Below, one piece after another: positions 1-7,220 of a DNA stretch of 8,121 nucleotides. Under the pieces are notes generated by a model. The model was not told the DNA's origin. It saw only the letters and a list, made by a program, of their open reading frames with translations, and did not search any database. The position numbers and the translations under genes are program-made. The stretch comes from an uncultured Phascolarctobacterium sp. (GTDB taxonomy: Bacteria > Bacillota > Negativicutes > Acidaminococcales > Acidaminococcaceae). The stretch covers positions 1-8,121 of the forward strand of contig UQWU01000058.1 in assembly GCA_900544885.1 (NCBI GenBank), read 5' to 3'. The stretch's first letter is position 1. Every line of letters begins with the position of its first letter.

Positions 1-42
1 ATTTTTATATAAAGTTGCATATTATTTATAACAACTACACCT

Positions 43-924
43 CTATTTATTTAATAATGGTTCTATTTTTCGGAAAATACGTTTAGCATTATTATAGAAG
101 ACGTCTTCATGATACTCCTGAGGAATAACCAGAGCAATCATATTAATATAAATATCGATATTGATTAATGGCCAATCACTACCGTACATTACACGACTGT
201 AATCACCCATATAATTCAGCCAGGTACGTAAATGGCGAAAAAATCCTGCATGATGTTCTAGTAACGGCAATGGCTTAGGATTACCTTCTAATAGTCCTGA
301 TAAATCCATGCAGACATTAGGATTTTTTCCTGCTACCTCGGCTGCATCTGTAATCCACGGGCAACCGCAGTGGGCAATAACAAATTTAACACGAGGAAAA
401 TTAACTGCCGCTTCATCAACAGTCAAGGGATGGGAATATTTCAATAGTCCTTTAGGATTAGCAGTATCACCTGTATGAATAACTACGGGCAGGTCATAGG
501 CCTCTGCCAACTCAAATAAGGGCCAATGACGCTTATCATTAACATAAACATCATTATATCCTGGATATAATTTAAAACCTAAGCAATGTGGCTCTTGAAT
601 ATAATGCTCAAACTCACGGGCAGTAACTGTAGCATTAGCTGCAGTAATCTGCTCACTAGACACACCCATGCAATAACCCATATCCTCCGGCTGATTATAA
701 TGCTCCTCGTCAAAAGGAGCTGCCAAATCAATCATACGCGGAGGCACACCGCCATAACGTGAAGATGTATAAAAGGTATTCCCCATAGCTACAGAAAACA
801 CAATATTATGCTTTTCACAAATACTTCTCCAGCACGCTGCTGTATTTTCGTAACCTGCATTTTTCGCTACCTGTACAAAGCCATCCTTGTTGTAATAATG
901 CATATGTGCGTCAATAATTTTCAT
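43..924 (-). CDS. Amidohydrolase family 2 (ACMSD-like TIM-barrel) metal-dependent hydrolase
   Basis: The 293-aa product is the length of a single TIM-barrel domain of the Amidohydro_2 family (relatives of aminocarboxymuconate semialdehyde decarboxylase and other metal-dependent hydrolases or decarboxylases). Visible metal-site motifs are the N-terminal DAHMH (His7, His9), VIHTGD (His150), IAHCG (His185) and YGSDWP (Asp250). GFKLYPG around Lys118 and the closing NNAKRIF helix are also typical of the family. No signal peptide or membrane segment is seen, so it should be cytoplasmic. The start is supported by an AGAGGA ribosome binding site 7 nt upstream (932-937). It lies 26 bp after the xanthine permease gene and is probably the last gene of the xpt operon. 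The family is clear but the substrate cannot be deduced. Operon position hints at a purine- or heterocycle-related compound, which is inference only. Confidence 0.88.
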   Translation of the reverse strand: MKIIDAHMHYYNKDGFVQVAKNAGYENTAACWRSICEKHNIVFSVAMGNTFYTSSRYGGVPPRMIDLAAPFDEEHYNQPEDMGYCMGVSSEQITAANATVTAREFEHYIQEPHCLGFKLYPGYNDVYVNDKRHWPLFELAEAYDLPVVIHTGDTANPKGLLKYSHPLTVDEAAVNFPRVKFVIAHCGCPWITDAAEVAGKNPNVCMDLSGLLEGNPKPLPLLEHHAGFFRHLRTWLNYMGDYSRVMYGSDWPLINIDIYINMIALVIPQEYHEDVFYNNAKRIFRKIEPLLNK

Positions 925-931
925 TTGCCCA

Positions 932-937
932 TCCTCT
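932..937 (-). promoter_or_regulatory. Ribosome binding site of the amidohydrolase gene
   Basis: On the minus strand AGAGGA stands 7 nt before the ATG at 924. It lies in the 26-bp gap after the permease stop. No promoter or terminator hairpin fits in this gap, which supports co-transcription with the upstream genes. Confidence 0.6.
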
Positions 938-950
938 TCCCCAGTTTCGC

Positions 951-2264
951 TTAACGAATTTCTTCTTTATCTACAGGCAATACAAGATTCAATACCATCG
1001 CTACAATAAATACCACAGCTACACAGTTTTCGGCAAAAACGTTTTTCACCAAATCCGGGAAAATTTTAAAAATTGCCGGAGTCTGAGTAAAACCGATGCC
1101 GATACTTAATGCTAAAGAAGCAATGGTAATATTACGTGTAGAATAACCGCAGCCGGCAATCATCTGCACGCCGCTGACTACAATGGAGCCGAACATCATC
1201 AAGGTACAGCCGCCTAATACAGATTCAGGCAGAGAAGCCAACAGCACGCCTAAAGCAGGGAACAAGCCGGAGAGAATCATAATAACCGCACCGGTCATAA
1301 TAGCAAAACGGTTCACTACTTTAGTCATGGCAATTAAGCCTACATTCTGACTGAAAGAGGTAATCGGCATACAACCGAAGACGGAGGACAGACTGCTGAT
1401 GAAGCCGTCGCAGGCAATAGAGCCGGAAACCTCTTTTTCGGTAACATTACGACGTAAGCCGATAGCAGTCATAGCAGATGTATCACCAATAGTTTCTGTT
1501 GCAGAAACCAAGAAGATTAAAAAGAAGGCAAAAATTGCATCAGCATGAAACTCCATGGTAAAGGGCATAATTTTAGGAATAGCAACAAAACCGACTTCTG
1601 TCATTTTACTCAAGTTTACCAAGCCGAAGAAATACGCGGTAATATAACCAACTACTAAACCGAATAATACGGAAAGCTGTTTATAAAAAGATTTAGCAAA
1701 AACATTAAAGCCAATGCAGCTAAATAAGGTAACAGTACCTACAATAATATATTTCGCATCACCGAAATTAGGATTGCCGAAACCACCGCCAAAGGAATTA
1801 GCACCGACAGCCAGTAAGCTGAAGCCGATGGAGGTTACTACGGTTGCCGCAACAATTGGCGGAATAAAGCGACGCCAATATTTAGCTCCCAAGCCTAACA
1901 GTCCTTCCAAAATACCGCCGACCAGTACAGCACCCATAATACCGCCATAGCCGTACTTACTGCCGATAACACAGGCAATAGAAACGAAGGTGAAGCTAAT
2001 ACCCATGACTATGGGCAAACCGCTACCGATACGCCATACAGGATAGAGCTGAATCAAAGTACCGATACCTGCTACAATCATCGCAGATTGTACTAAAGCT
2101 GCACTTTGCTCCACGGGCATCTTGATTACACCGGCTACAATCAGAATCGGTGCAATATTGGCCACAAACATTGCTAAAATATGTTGCAGACCGAAAGGAA
2201 CTGCTTTTCCTACCGGTATTTTACCATCTAATTCGTAAATCGGATCCGTATTTGTTTTTGCCAT
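951..2264 (-). CDS. pbuX: Xanthine permease, NCS2 (nucleobase:cation symporter-2) family
   Basis: The 437-aa polytopic membrane protein has the usual NCS2 size and a largely hydrophobic sequence consistent with the 14-segment fold. Family landmarks appear in order: QHILAMF in TM1 (27-33), GISFTFVS in TM3 (88-95), the conserved acidic residue in SATETIGD (Glu257), and the signature SFSQNVGLIAMTKVVNR (303-319). That signature resembles xanthine carriers (the SQN-type motif of PbuX/XanQ) more than uracil carriers of the UraA type. It is expected to import xanthine by cation symport. Its ATG shares one base with the xpt stop (TAATG), and a GAGGA site lies within the end of xpt (2271-2275), so translation is probably coupled. 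The xpt-pbuX pairing is known from Bacillus and strengthens the substrate call. Another purine substrate such as urate is less likely but not excluded. Confidence 0.9.
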   Translation of the reverse strand: MAKTNTDPIYELDGKIPVGKAVPFGLQHILAMFVANIAPILIVAGVIKMPVEQSAALVQSAMIVAGIGTLIQLYPVWRIGSGLPIVMGISFTFVSIACVIGSKYGYGGIMGAVLVGGILEGLLGLGAKYWRRFIPPIVAATVVTSIGFSLLAVGANSFGGGFGNPNFGDAKYIIVGTVTLFSCIGFNVFAKSFYKQLSVLFGLVVGYITAYFFGLVNLSKMTEVGFVAIPKIMPFTMEFHADAIFAFFLIFLVSATETIGDTSAMTAIGLRRNVTEKEVSGSIACDGFISSLSSVFGCMPITSFSQNVGLIAMTKVVNRFAIMTGAVIMILSGLFPALGVLLASLPESVLGGCTLMMFGSIVVSGVQMIAGCGYSTRNITIASLALSIGIGFTQTPAIFKIFPDLVKNVFAENCVAVVFIVAMVLNLVLPVDKEEIR

Positions 2265-2851
2265 TATTTATCCTCACTTCTGAATTGAATAGTACCGCTA
2301 GCAGCATCCATTTTGTCAATAATAGCCAAGCTATGCAGATTATAGCCGTCTTTGCGCAGTTTGTCGCCGCCACCTTGGAAACCTTTTTCTACAGCCACAC
2401 CGATACCCTCTACAGTACCTCCTGCTTGACGAACTAAATCAATCAAGCCTTCTAAAGCACAGCCGTTAGCTAAAAAGTCATCAATAATCAGCACATGATC
2501 TTCCTGATTCAGATATTTTTTAGCAACAATAACATCATTATCCTTGTTATGAGTATAAGAATGAATATTGGTAAAATATACATCACGGTCCATATTGCTG
2601 CCACTGGATTTTTTGGCAAAAACAACAGGCACGCCGAAATACATTGCTGCAACGCAGGCAATACCAATACCGGAAGCTTCAATAGTTAAAATCTTATTAA
2701 TTGGGCAATCAGCGAAAAGTCTTTTAAACTCTTTGCCTAATTCTGCAATAAAAGGTACATCAATCTGATGATTCAAAAAGCTGTCAACCTTTAATACATT
2801 ACCGCTTTTTATTACACCATCTTTTAAAATTTTTTCTTCTAATAATTGCAT
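2264..2851 (-). CDS. xpt: Xanthine phosphoribosyltransferase
   Basis: The product is a 195-aa cytoplasmic type I phosphoribosyltransferase, close to the usual Xpt length. It converts xanthine and PRPP to XMP for salvage into guanine nucleotides. It closely resembles Bacillus subtilis Xpt: LKVDSFLNHQID (20-31), TIEASGI (57-63), GVPVVFAKK (73-81), and the PRPP-binding loop VLIIDDFLANG (120-130), followed by the RQAGG-GIG-EKGFQ region. A longer reading frame opens at an ATG at 2869, but a perfect GGAGG (2859-2863) lies 7 nt before the ATG at 2851. The protein also aligns from MQLLEEKI, so 2851 is the start. It is the first gene of the operon, with its own predicted promoter upstream and the permease overlapping its stop codon by one base. 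Confidence 0.95.
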   Translation of the reverse strand: MQLLEEKILKDGVIKSGNVLKVDSFLNHQIDVPFIAELGKEFKRLFADCPINKILTIEASGIGIACVAAMYFGVPVVFAKKSSGSNMDRDVYFTNIHSYTHNKDNDVIVAKKYLNQEDHVLIIDDFLANGCALEGLIDLVRQAGGTVEGIGVAVEKGFQGGGDKLRKDGYNLHSLAIIDKMDAASGTIQFRSEDK

Positions 2852-2858
2852 AATAAGT

Positions 2859-2863
2859 CCTCC
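2859..2863 (-). promoter_or_regulatory. Ribosome binding site that fixes the xpt start
   Basis: GGAGG on the minus strand sits 7 nt before the ATG at 2851. The in-frame ATG at 2869 lies upstream of this site, so initiation there would add six residues absent from the family. Confidence 0.85.
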
Positions 2864-2867
2864 ATTC

Positions 2868-2882
2868 ATGTAAAATTTACAT
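2868..2882. repeat. Perfect 15-nt palindrome in the xpt leader (candidate operator)
   Basis: ATGTAAA and TTTACAT are perfect inverted arms around one central base. The palindrome lies downstream of the predicted transcription start and 4 nt before the GGAGG site. It could bind a dimeric repressor or form a small hairpin close to the ribosome binding site. It does not match the PurBox I know for Bacillus PurR, and I cannot name a regulator. Confidence 0.5.
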
Positions 2883-2898
2883 AAATTTTATAAAGTTT

Positions 2899-2927
2899 AT
2901 TTTATCACAGACTAATATGCTGGTAAA
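2899..2927 (-). promoter_or_regulatory. Predicted sigma-A promoter of the xpt operon
   Basis: On the minus strand TTTACC (2922-2927) is followed after exactly 17 nt by TAAAAT (2899-2904). An extended -10 TGa (2905-2907) lies directly before it. Transcription should start near 2892, giving a leader of about 40 nt. That is too short for a purine riboswitch aptamer, so control by the palindrome or by another route is more likely. Confidence 0.6.
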
Positions 2928-2990
2928 GAGTAGAATTACACATCACGTTCATAAATTCTCAACGCTAAAGCACAATGTTGTATTACTCTT
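2926..2990 (-). repeat. Nested imperfect inverted repeat between sbcC and xpt
   Basis: In the transcript sense AAGAGTA (2984-2990) pairs with TACTCTT (2926-2932). Inside it TACA (2979-2982) can pair with TGTA (2937-2940), and CGTT (2961-2964) with AACG (2946-2949). It starts 4 nt after the sbcC stop codon. Its 3' arm overlaps the predicted xpt -35 box and is followed by only three T residues. It may be a weak 3'-end structure for the sbcDC transcript or chance pairing in AT-rich DNA. Confidence 0.3.
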
Positions 2991-2994
2991 ATCA

Positions 2995-5889
2995 TTATAC
3001 CAATACACGTACAGTACTACCAAAGCCATTGCCATGAGCATTCTTGCTGACAACTATTTTACGGTCAATCGCCTCCTGCAAGCTTTCCACATGAGAAATA
3101 ATACCTACTAAACGGTTGCCTGCACTCAAGCCCTGCAAAACATTTATCGCCTGCTCCAAGGCCTCACTGCTCAAGGAACCAAATCCTTCATCAATAAACA
3201 TGGTTTCCAACTCAATACCACCGGCACTGGACTGTACTTCATCAGCCAATCCTAAAGCCAAGGCCAGAGAAGCCAAGAATGATTCACCACCGGAAAGAGT
3301 TTTTACGCTACGCTTTTGACCGCTGTTATGATCTAAAATAGCTAAATCCAAGCCAGTCTTACTACGCTTATTTTCGGCATCCTCTACACTTGCACGTAAA
3401 AGCTCATACTGGCCATTGGTCATATTTAACAGACGCAGATTGGCCTTGCGGATAATATTATCGAAATAAGTCATCTGTACATATGTTTCCAGATTAACAC
3501 GCTGCTTACCAGTCAGATTACCACCTAAGGTATCCGCCAGATTCTGCAATAATTGATATTGATGTTCACAGGCGGCAATTTTAGTGCGTGTACATTTTAC
3601 CTCACTTACAATTTCCCGATTAATTTTTATACTTGCATATAATTCTTTTCCCTGCTTTTGAAAAATCTCCTGCTGTTCCAGAATACTTTTCTTTGTTTCA
3701 TTTAAAGCATTCTCATCAATATTACCATTAAGCTGCTGCAACTGCTTATGTACCTGTTGTAGCATCCCCTGCTGTTGACTAAACTTACTTTCCGCCGCAT
3801 TAAATTTCTCTTGTAGGTCCTTTACATCCTTGCCCAGTTCTACCTTGTGTTTAACAAACTGCTCAGCCTTTTTTACATTCTCGCTCAACTGCTTACGCTG
3901 CACGTCCAAGGTTAATAAGACGGATTGTGCTATCTGCAAAAGCTCCTGCGTATCCTTAGGCTCTGCTAAAGGTAAATCTTCCTCCATAACCTGTTTTAAC
4001 TCCGCAAATAAATTACGCTGCTGGTTAACGTGCTCACCTTCCTTGATGGACAACACCCTCTGATCATGCTGCACATGATTCTGCAAATTTTCTTCTTCAT
4101 TTTTCAAAAGCTTTAACTTTTCTTCTGCTTTAGACTGATCAGGATACTTTTCCCACAGCTCTTTGTATTCATTTTTTATCTGAATATATTCTTGCTTCAA
4201 TTTTTGACGTCGATTCTGTGCAAGAGCAATAATCTCTTTTTCTTCCCGGCATTGGAAGTGTTCGCTACCGAAAGCTTGAATTTGTTTAATCTCCGCTTCA
4301 ACGACAGCACTTTGTTTTTGAGATTCATTAGAGCAGTTCTCGCTCGTCTTGCGGCACCTTTCCAAAGCTTCTGCTGCCTTATCCACATCCTCTTGAGTAG
4401 CATTCTGCTCGGGTAAAGTTGCTATATGAGGATGCTCCAAAGAACCGCAAACAGGACAAGGCTTATTTACCTCTAACTTCTGTGCCAAAATGCCGGCCTG
4501 TGAAGCTAAAAAAGCTTGATATTTCTTTGTATAGATATCCAATTGAGCTTTTTCTATTTTTAGTGCATCCTGTAATTTCTGTTTAGCCTCAGCTAATATT
4601 TGTTGATTAGTACAATTAGCTTCATAGACATCCAGAATTTCTTTTATTTTTTTCCCTTCTTCAGCAATGGTTTGTAAACGACTTTCCAACTTAGTCATTT
4701 TTAATTGAGCATTATGGCCATCTTCTACATTAATTTCCTGGGAAATACGTTCTTCATGCTTTTTCCGCCAATTCTCCGTAGCCGTATTTACATTATCTCT
4801 GAACTTCTTCAGCTCTTTTTCATTATCCATTAGCTGCGTATGCAAATCGCTGACATTAGTATAAATCTTATCATGATTATCATATCGATGCTTTGCTTTT
4901 TCGTAGTTTACCTCTGCATCTTCATACTGCTCCGTTTCTTTTTGCTTGTCCTCAAGCAGCTGCTTTAATGCATTTACCTCTGCTTTTTTCTTTGTCAACT
5001 CCTGCTGCTTATTTTGTGCATCAATCTCTATACTTCGATATTGTGCAATCTGTTCTAAATCCTTGTCTACCTGTTGTAATTGCTCTGTCAAATTCTGATG
5101 CTGATTACTTAACTTGTCCATAGCACTAGTGTCATGCTGTATCAATTGTTCTACTAATTCAACAGCCTCTTCCACATGACCGACAAATTCAACCTCTTGC
5201 CATTTTTTAAGCCGCTCCTGCTCAGAAAAATACTGTGCGCCACATTTAATCTTCTTTAAACTTTGCTGTACTTCTACTTGCAAACCTTCATAAATCTTTT
5301 TCTGCATCCCGGCTTTGGCCTTAATCTTATCTTGAAAATCTTGAAAGAAATAAGTATGAAACAGTTGACGGAAAATTTCACTGCGTTTTTCCGTATTCGT
5401 TTCTAACAGCTCACGGAATTTGCCTTGGGCAATCATAGCAATCTTGACAAATTGTTCATAAGTAACTCCTAAAAGCTCCACAATAGCCGGTGTAACCTCG
5501 CTCATCTTCGTCACTGGTGGACGACCATCAGGATAATATAACTCGGCTCCGGGTTTTTCCGTAGTCATACCATTACCACGTTTAGCAGGACGTAAATACT
5601 CTGGATTACGACGTACTTTATAAATCTTACCCTTATATAAAAATTCTAATTCCACAAAAGTCGGAGTATCAGGCACTGCATATTGACTACGTAGCATACT
5701 AGCTTCACGGGTTTTACCACTTGTTTCCCCATATAAGGCATAAGTCAACGCATCAAAAAGCGTAGTTTTACCTGCACCCGTATCACCGGTAATCAAATAC
5801 AATCCTTGATTTCCCAGTTTCGTAAAATCTACCTCTACTCTTTCGGCATACGGACCGAAAGCACTTACAGTTAATTTTAACGGCTTCAT
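2995..5889 (-). CDS. sbcC: Exonuclease subunit SbcC (Rad50-like zinc-hook ATPase)
   Basis: The 964-aa SMC/Rad50-like ATPase is the partner of SbcD in the complex that cleaves hairpins and processes DNA double-strand ends. The N-terminal half-domain carries the Walker A motif GDTGAGKTT (35-43). Two long glutamine-, glutamate- and lysine-rich coiled-coil arms (roughly 180-470 and 490-790) flank the zinc hook CPVCG (Cys478, Cys481). The C-terminal half holds the ABC signature LSGGE (865-869), Walker B MFIDE (897-901), a D-loop after GFGSLSSEAL, and the switch His933 in ISHVESL. All catalytic elements are present. It is somewhat shorter than the E. coli protein, as often seen in this phylum. The start overlaps the sbcD stop as ATGA, and a GGAGGG site lies 9 nt upstream (5899-5904) inside sbcD. 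No convincing terminator follows it. Confidence 0.96.
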   Translation of the reverse strand: MKPLKLTVSAFGPYAERVEVDFTKLGNQGLYLITGDTGAGKTTLFDALTYALYGETSGKTREASMLRSQYAVPDTPTFVELEFLYKGKIYKVRRNPEYLRPAKRGNGMTTEKPGAELYYPDGRPPVTKMSEVTPAIVELLGVTYEQFVKIAMIAQGKFRELLETNTEKRSEIFRQLFHTYFFQDFQDKIKAKAGMQKKIYEGLQVEVQQSLKKIKCGAQYFSEQERLKKWQEVEFVGHVEEAVELVEQLIQHDTSAMDKLSNQHQNLTEQLQQVDKDLEQIAQYRSIEIDAQNKQQELTKKKAEVNALKQLLEDKQKETEQYEDAEVNYEKAKHRYDNHDKIYTNVSDLHTQLMDNEKELKKFRDNVNTATENWRKKHEERISQEINVEDGHNAQLKMTKLESRLQTIAEEGKKIKEILDVYEANCTNQQILAEAKQKLQDALKIEKAQLDIYTKKYQAFLASQAGILAQKLEVNKPCPVCGSLEHPHIATLPEQNATQEDVDKAAEALERCRKTSENCSNESQKQSAVVEAEIKQIQAFGSEHFQCREEKEIIALAQNRRQKLKQEYIQIKNEYKELWEKYPDQSKAEEKLKLLKNEEENLQNHVQHDQRVLSIKEGEHVNQQRNLFAELKQVMEEDLPLAEPKDTQELLQIAQSVLLTLDVQRKQLSENVKKAEQFVKHKVELGKDVKDLQEKFNAAESKFSQQQGMLQQVHKQLQQLNGNIDENALNETKKSILEQQEIFQKQGKELYASIKINREIVSEVKCTRTKIAACEHQYQLLQNLADTLGGNLTGKQRVNLETYVQMTYFDNIIRKANLRLLNMTNGQYELLRASVEDAENKRSKTGLDLAILDHNSGQKRSVKTLSGGESFLASLALALGLADEVQSSAGGIELETMFIDEGFGSLSSEALEQAINVLQGLSAGNRLVGIISHVESLQEAIDRKIVVSKNAHGNGFGSTVRVLV

Positions 5890-7049
5890 GCGTCTTCACC
5901 CTCCATTTCATCCAGTAAGGCTTGTACTACCTCTCTCTGCTCCGTACTTAAAGGCTGGTTATTTTGCAATTCATAAAATTCATCAATCAATGTAAGTGGA
6001 CTTTTTTGTACCACTGCCGTATCAGCTTCTACATTCTGCATATTCTGCGTCCGCTTATTATCATAATTTAGCTGTAATAAGTTTTTATAAACACTGCGCA
6101 ATTTGCCTGCTGCATCTAAAACATCATATTCATCTGTTAAAATAACTTGAAAGAAATCACGTAAACGGCCATCAGCATCCATAGGAAAATCCTTATAAAA
6201 GGATTTCTGCATCACTTCAGCATATGTTCCTTTAAGCTTACGTACCTCACGCAATGGCGTTAAGGGCACTTCTTCAACTGCTAATTCGCCTTTAACTCCC
6301 AAAGTAACAAAGGTCACGCTTTTCTGCTGATTACATTCCGAAAAAGAATATTTCAGCGGTGTACCGCAATAACGAATACGCCCTTCTGCTAAATTCTGCG
6401 GACTATGAATATGACCTAAGGCTACATAATCAAAAGCATTAAATACCTCGGCACCGACATTATCCAAGCCACCGACAAATACTGCTTCACTATCGCATTT
6501 TTTGGCACCGGTAATAAATTGATGTGCTACTAAAACATTGCGTTCCTCTGCATTCAGGGGTAAATGCTCCATAACATAAGCTACAGCACTGTGATAATCG
6601 CTAATTTTGGCTGCTTCATCTTCTGTTAGATAGTGCTTAACCATAGCAGGCTTTATAAAAGGCAGTAAATAAATATTAACCTTGCCATAAGAATCCTCTA
6701 AAACAACCTTCGCTACATTTGGTTGATAACAGCCTGCAATATGTACTCCGCTATCATGCAATAAATCTGCTGCAAAATCTAAACGCTCTGCGGAATCATG
6801 ATTACCGCTGATAATGCAGACAGGAAGCTTTAACGCTGCTAAAGCTGTCAGGAAACTGTTAAACATACTTACCGCTTCTACGGACGGAATGCTTTTATCA
6901 TAAATATCACCTGCTAATAAAATAGCATCAGGCTGCTGCTTTTCAGCCAATGCTACTAGTTGCTGTAAAATATACCTTTGGTCCTCAGCCAAAGAATATT
7001 CATTCAACTTTTTTCCTAAATGTAAGTCAGATAAATGCATGAAACGCAT
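5886..7049 (-). CDS. sbcD: Exonuclease subunit SbcD (Mre11-like phosphoesterase)
   Basis: The 387-aa nuclease subunit of the SbcCD complex belongs to the calcineurin-like metallophosphoesterases. The five expected metal-site motifs are visible: SDLH (Asp8, His10), GDIYD (Asp48), GNHD (Asn83, His84), AHQF (His176) and GHIH (His213, His215). The C-terminal part, including the cap region around 270-387, lacks striking motifs, as usual. The start MRFMHLSDLHLG matches the family N-terminus, so the ATG at 7049 is accepted even though no Shine-Dalgarno precedes it. The stop overlaps the sbcC start by 4 nt (ATGA). Upstream lie about 60 bp of unique sequence and then the remnant of a TnpB transposon. 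The original promoter may therefore have been displaced or replaced. I found no convincing -35/-10 pair. Confidence 0.96.
   Translation of the reverse strand: MRFMHLSDLHLGKKLNEYSLAEDQRYILQQLVALAEKQQPDAILLAGDIYDKSIPSVEAVSMFNSFLTALAALKLPVCIISGNHDSAERLDFAADLLHDSGVHIAGCYQPNVAKVVLEDSYGKVNIYLLPFIKPAMVKHYLTEDEAAKISDYHSAVAYVMEHLPLNAEERNVLVAHQFITGAKKCDSEAVFVGGLDNVGAEVFNAFDYVALGHIHSPQNLAEGRIRYCGTPLKYSFSECNQQKSVTFVTLGVKGELAVEEVPLTPLREVRKLKGTYAEVMQKSFYKDFPMDADGRLRDFFQVILTDEYDVLDAAGKLRSVYKNLLQLNYDNKRTQNMQNVEADTAVVQKSPLTLIDEFYELQNNQPLSTEQREVVQALLDEMEGEDA
5899..5904 (-). promoter_or_regulatory. Ribosome binding site of sbcC within the sbcD 3' end
   Basis: GGAGGG on the minus strand lies 9 nt before the sbcC ATG and inside the last codons of sbcD. 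Together with the ATGA overlap this indicates coupled synthesis of the two subunits. Confidence 0.7.
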
Positions 7050-7050
7050 A

Positions 7051-7107
7051 TCACAGCCGTTGCCAAAAATCTATAAAATATAGAAATTTGTTTATTTCCT
7101 TCTTCAT
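7051..7107 (-). other. Possible 18-codon leader ORF or gene remnant before sbcD
   Basis: An ATG at 7107 opens 18 codons (MKKEINKFLYFIDFWQRL) ending in TGA, one nucleotide before the sbcD ATG (TGATATG). No good Shine-Dalgarno precedes the ATG. It could be a coupling leader peptide, the tail of an upstream gene cut off by the transposon, or chance. The length is too short to judge coding potential. Confidence 0.2.
7071..7083. repeat. Short AT-rich inverted repeat upstream of sbcD
   Basis: CTATA and TATAG arms surround a 3-nt A-run. It lies 22 bp before the sbcD start, and the site includes TATA-like sequence that could serve as a -10. No matching -35 box is visible at 16-18 nt, so it is not called a promoter. 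Confidence 0.25.
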
Positions 7108-7110
7108 AGA

Positions 7111-7220
7111 ATCCGATTTTGCCTTAGCTACTTTCGTTTGATATAATTCTCCAAAGGCTTAAATTCGGATACAACGCGTCCTACACATTAGCATTTTCTT
7201 GTTTGTGAAATTATGCTAAT
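7111..7220 (-). ncRNA. omega-RNA / right-end scaffold of the TnpB element
   Basis: Two stems are visible in the transcript sense. The first pairs ATTAGCAT-type arms at 7213-7220 and 7187-7194 (8 bp, 18-nt loop) and straddles the tnpB stop codon. The second pairs 7154-7170 with 7111-7125: ATCCGA with TCGGAT, TTT with AAA, and GCCTT with AAGGC, giving 14 pairs with small interruptions. It encloses a loop that includes an AC-GAAA-GT mini-hairpin. Position at the tnpB 3' end, overlap with the stop codon and closure at the presumed element end match known omega-RNA layout. The guide would be read from flanking DNA below about 7110. Whether it is still transcribed is unknown. Confidence 0.55.

Noticed and set aside
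1..42. Rho-independent terminator after the amidohydrolase gene
   Set aside because: Only a 5-bp AGTTG/CAACT stem with a 12-nt loop can be formed, with no run of T after it; the sequence also ends at the window edge.
2852..2869. Alternative xpt start at 2869 (six extra codons)
   Set aside because: The ATG lies upstream of the strong GGAGG site at 2859-2863, and the extra residues do not match the family N-terminus.
2864..2994. Purine (guanine) riboswitch upstream of xpt
   Set aside because: The conserved aptamer elements (such as the GUUUCUACC-type and CCGUAAA-type segments) are absent on the minus strand, and the leader from the predicted promoter is too short.
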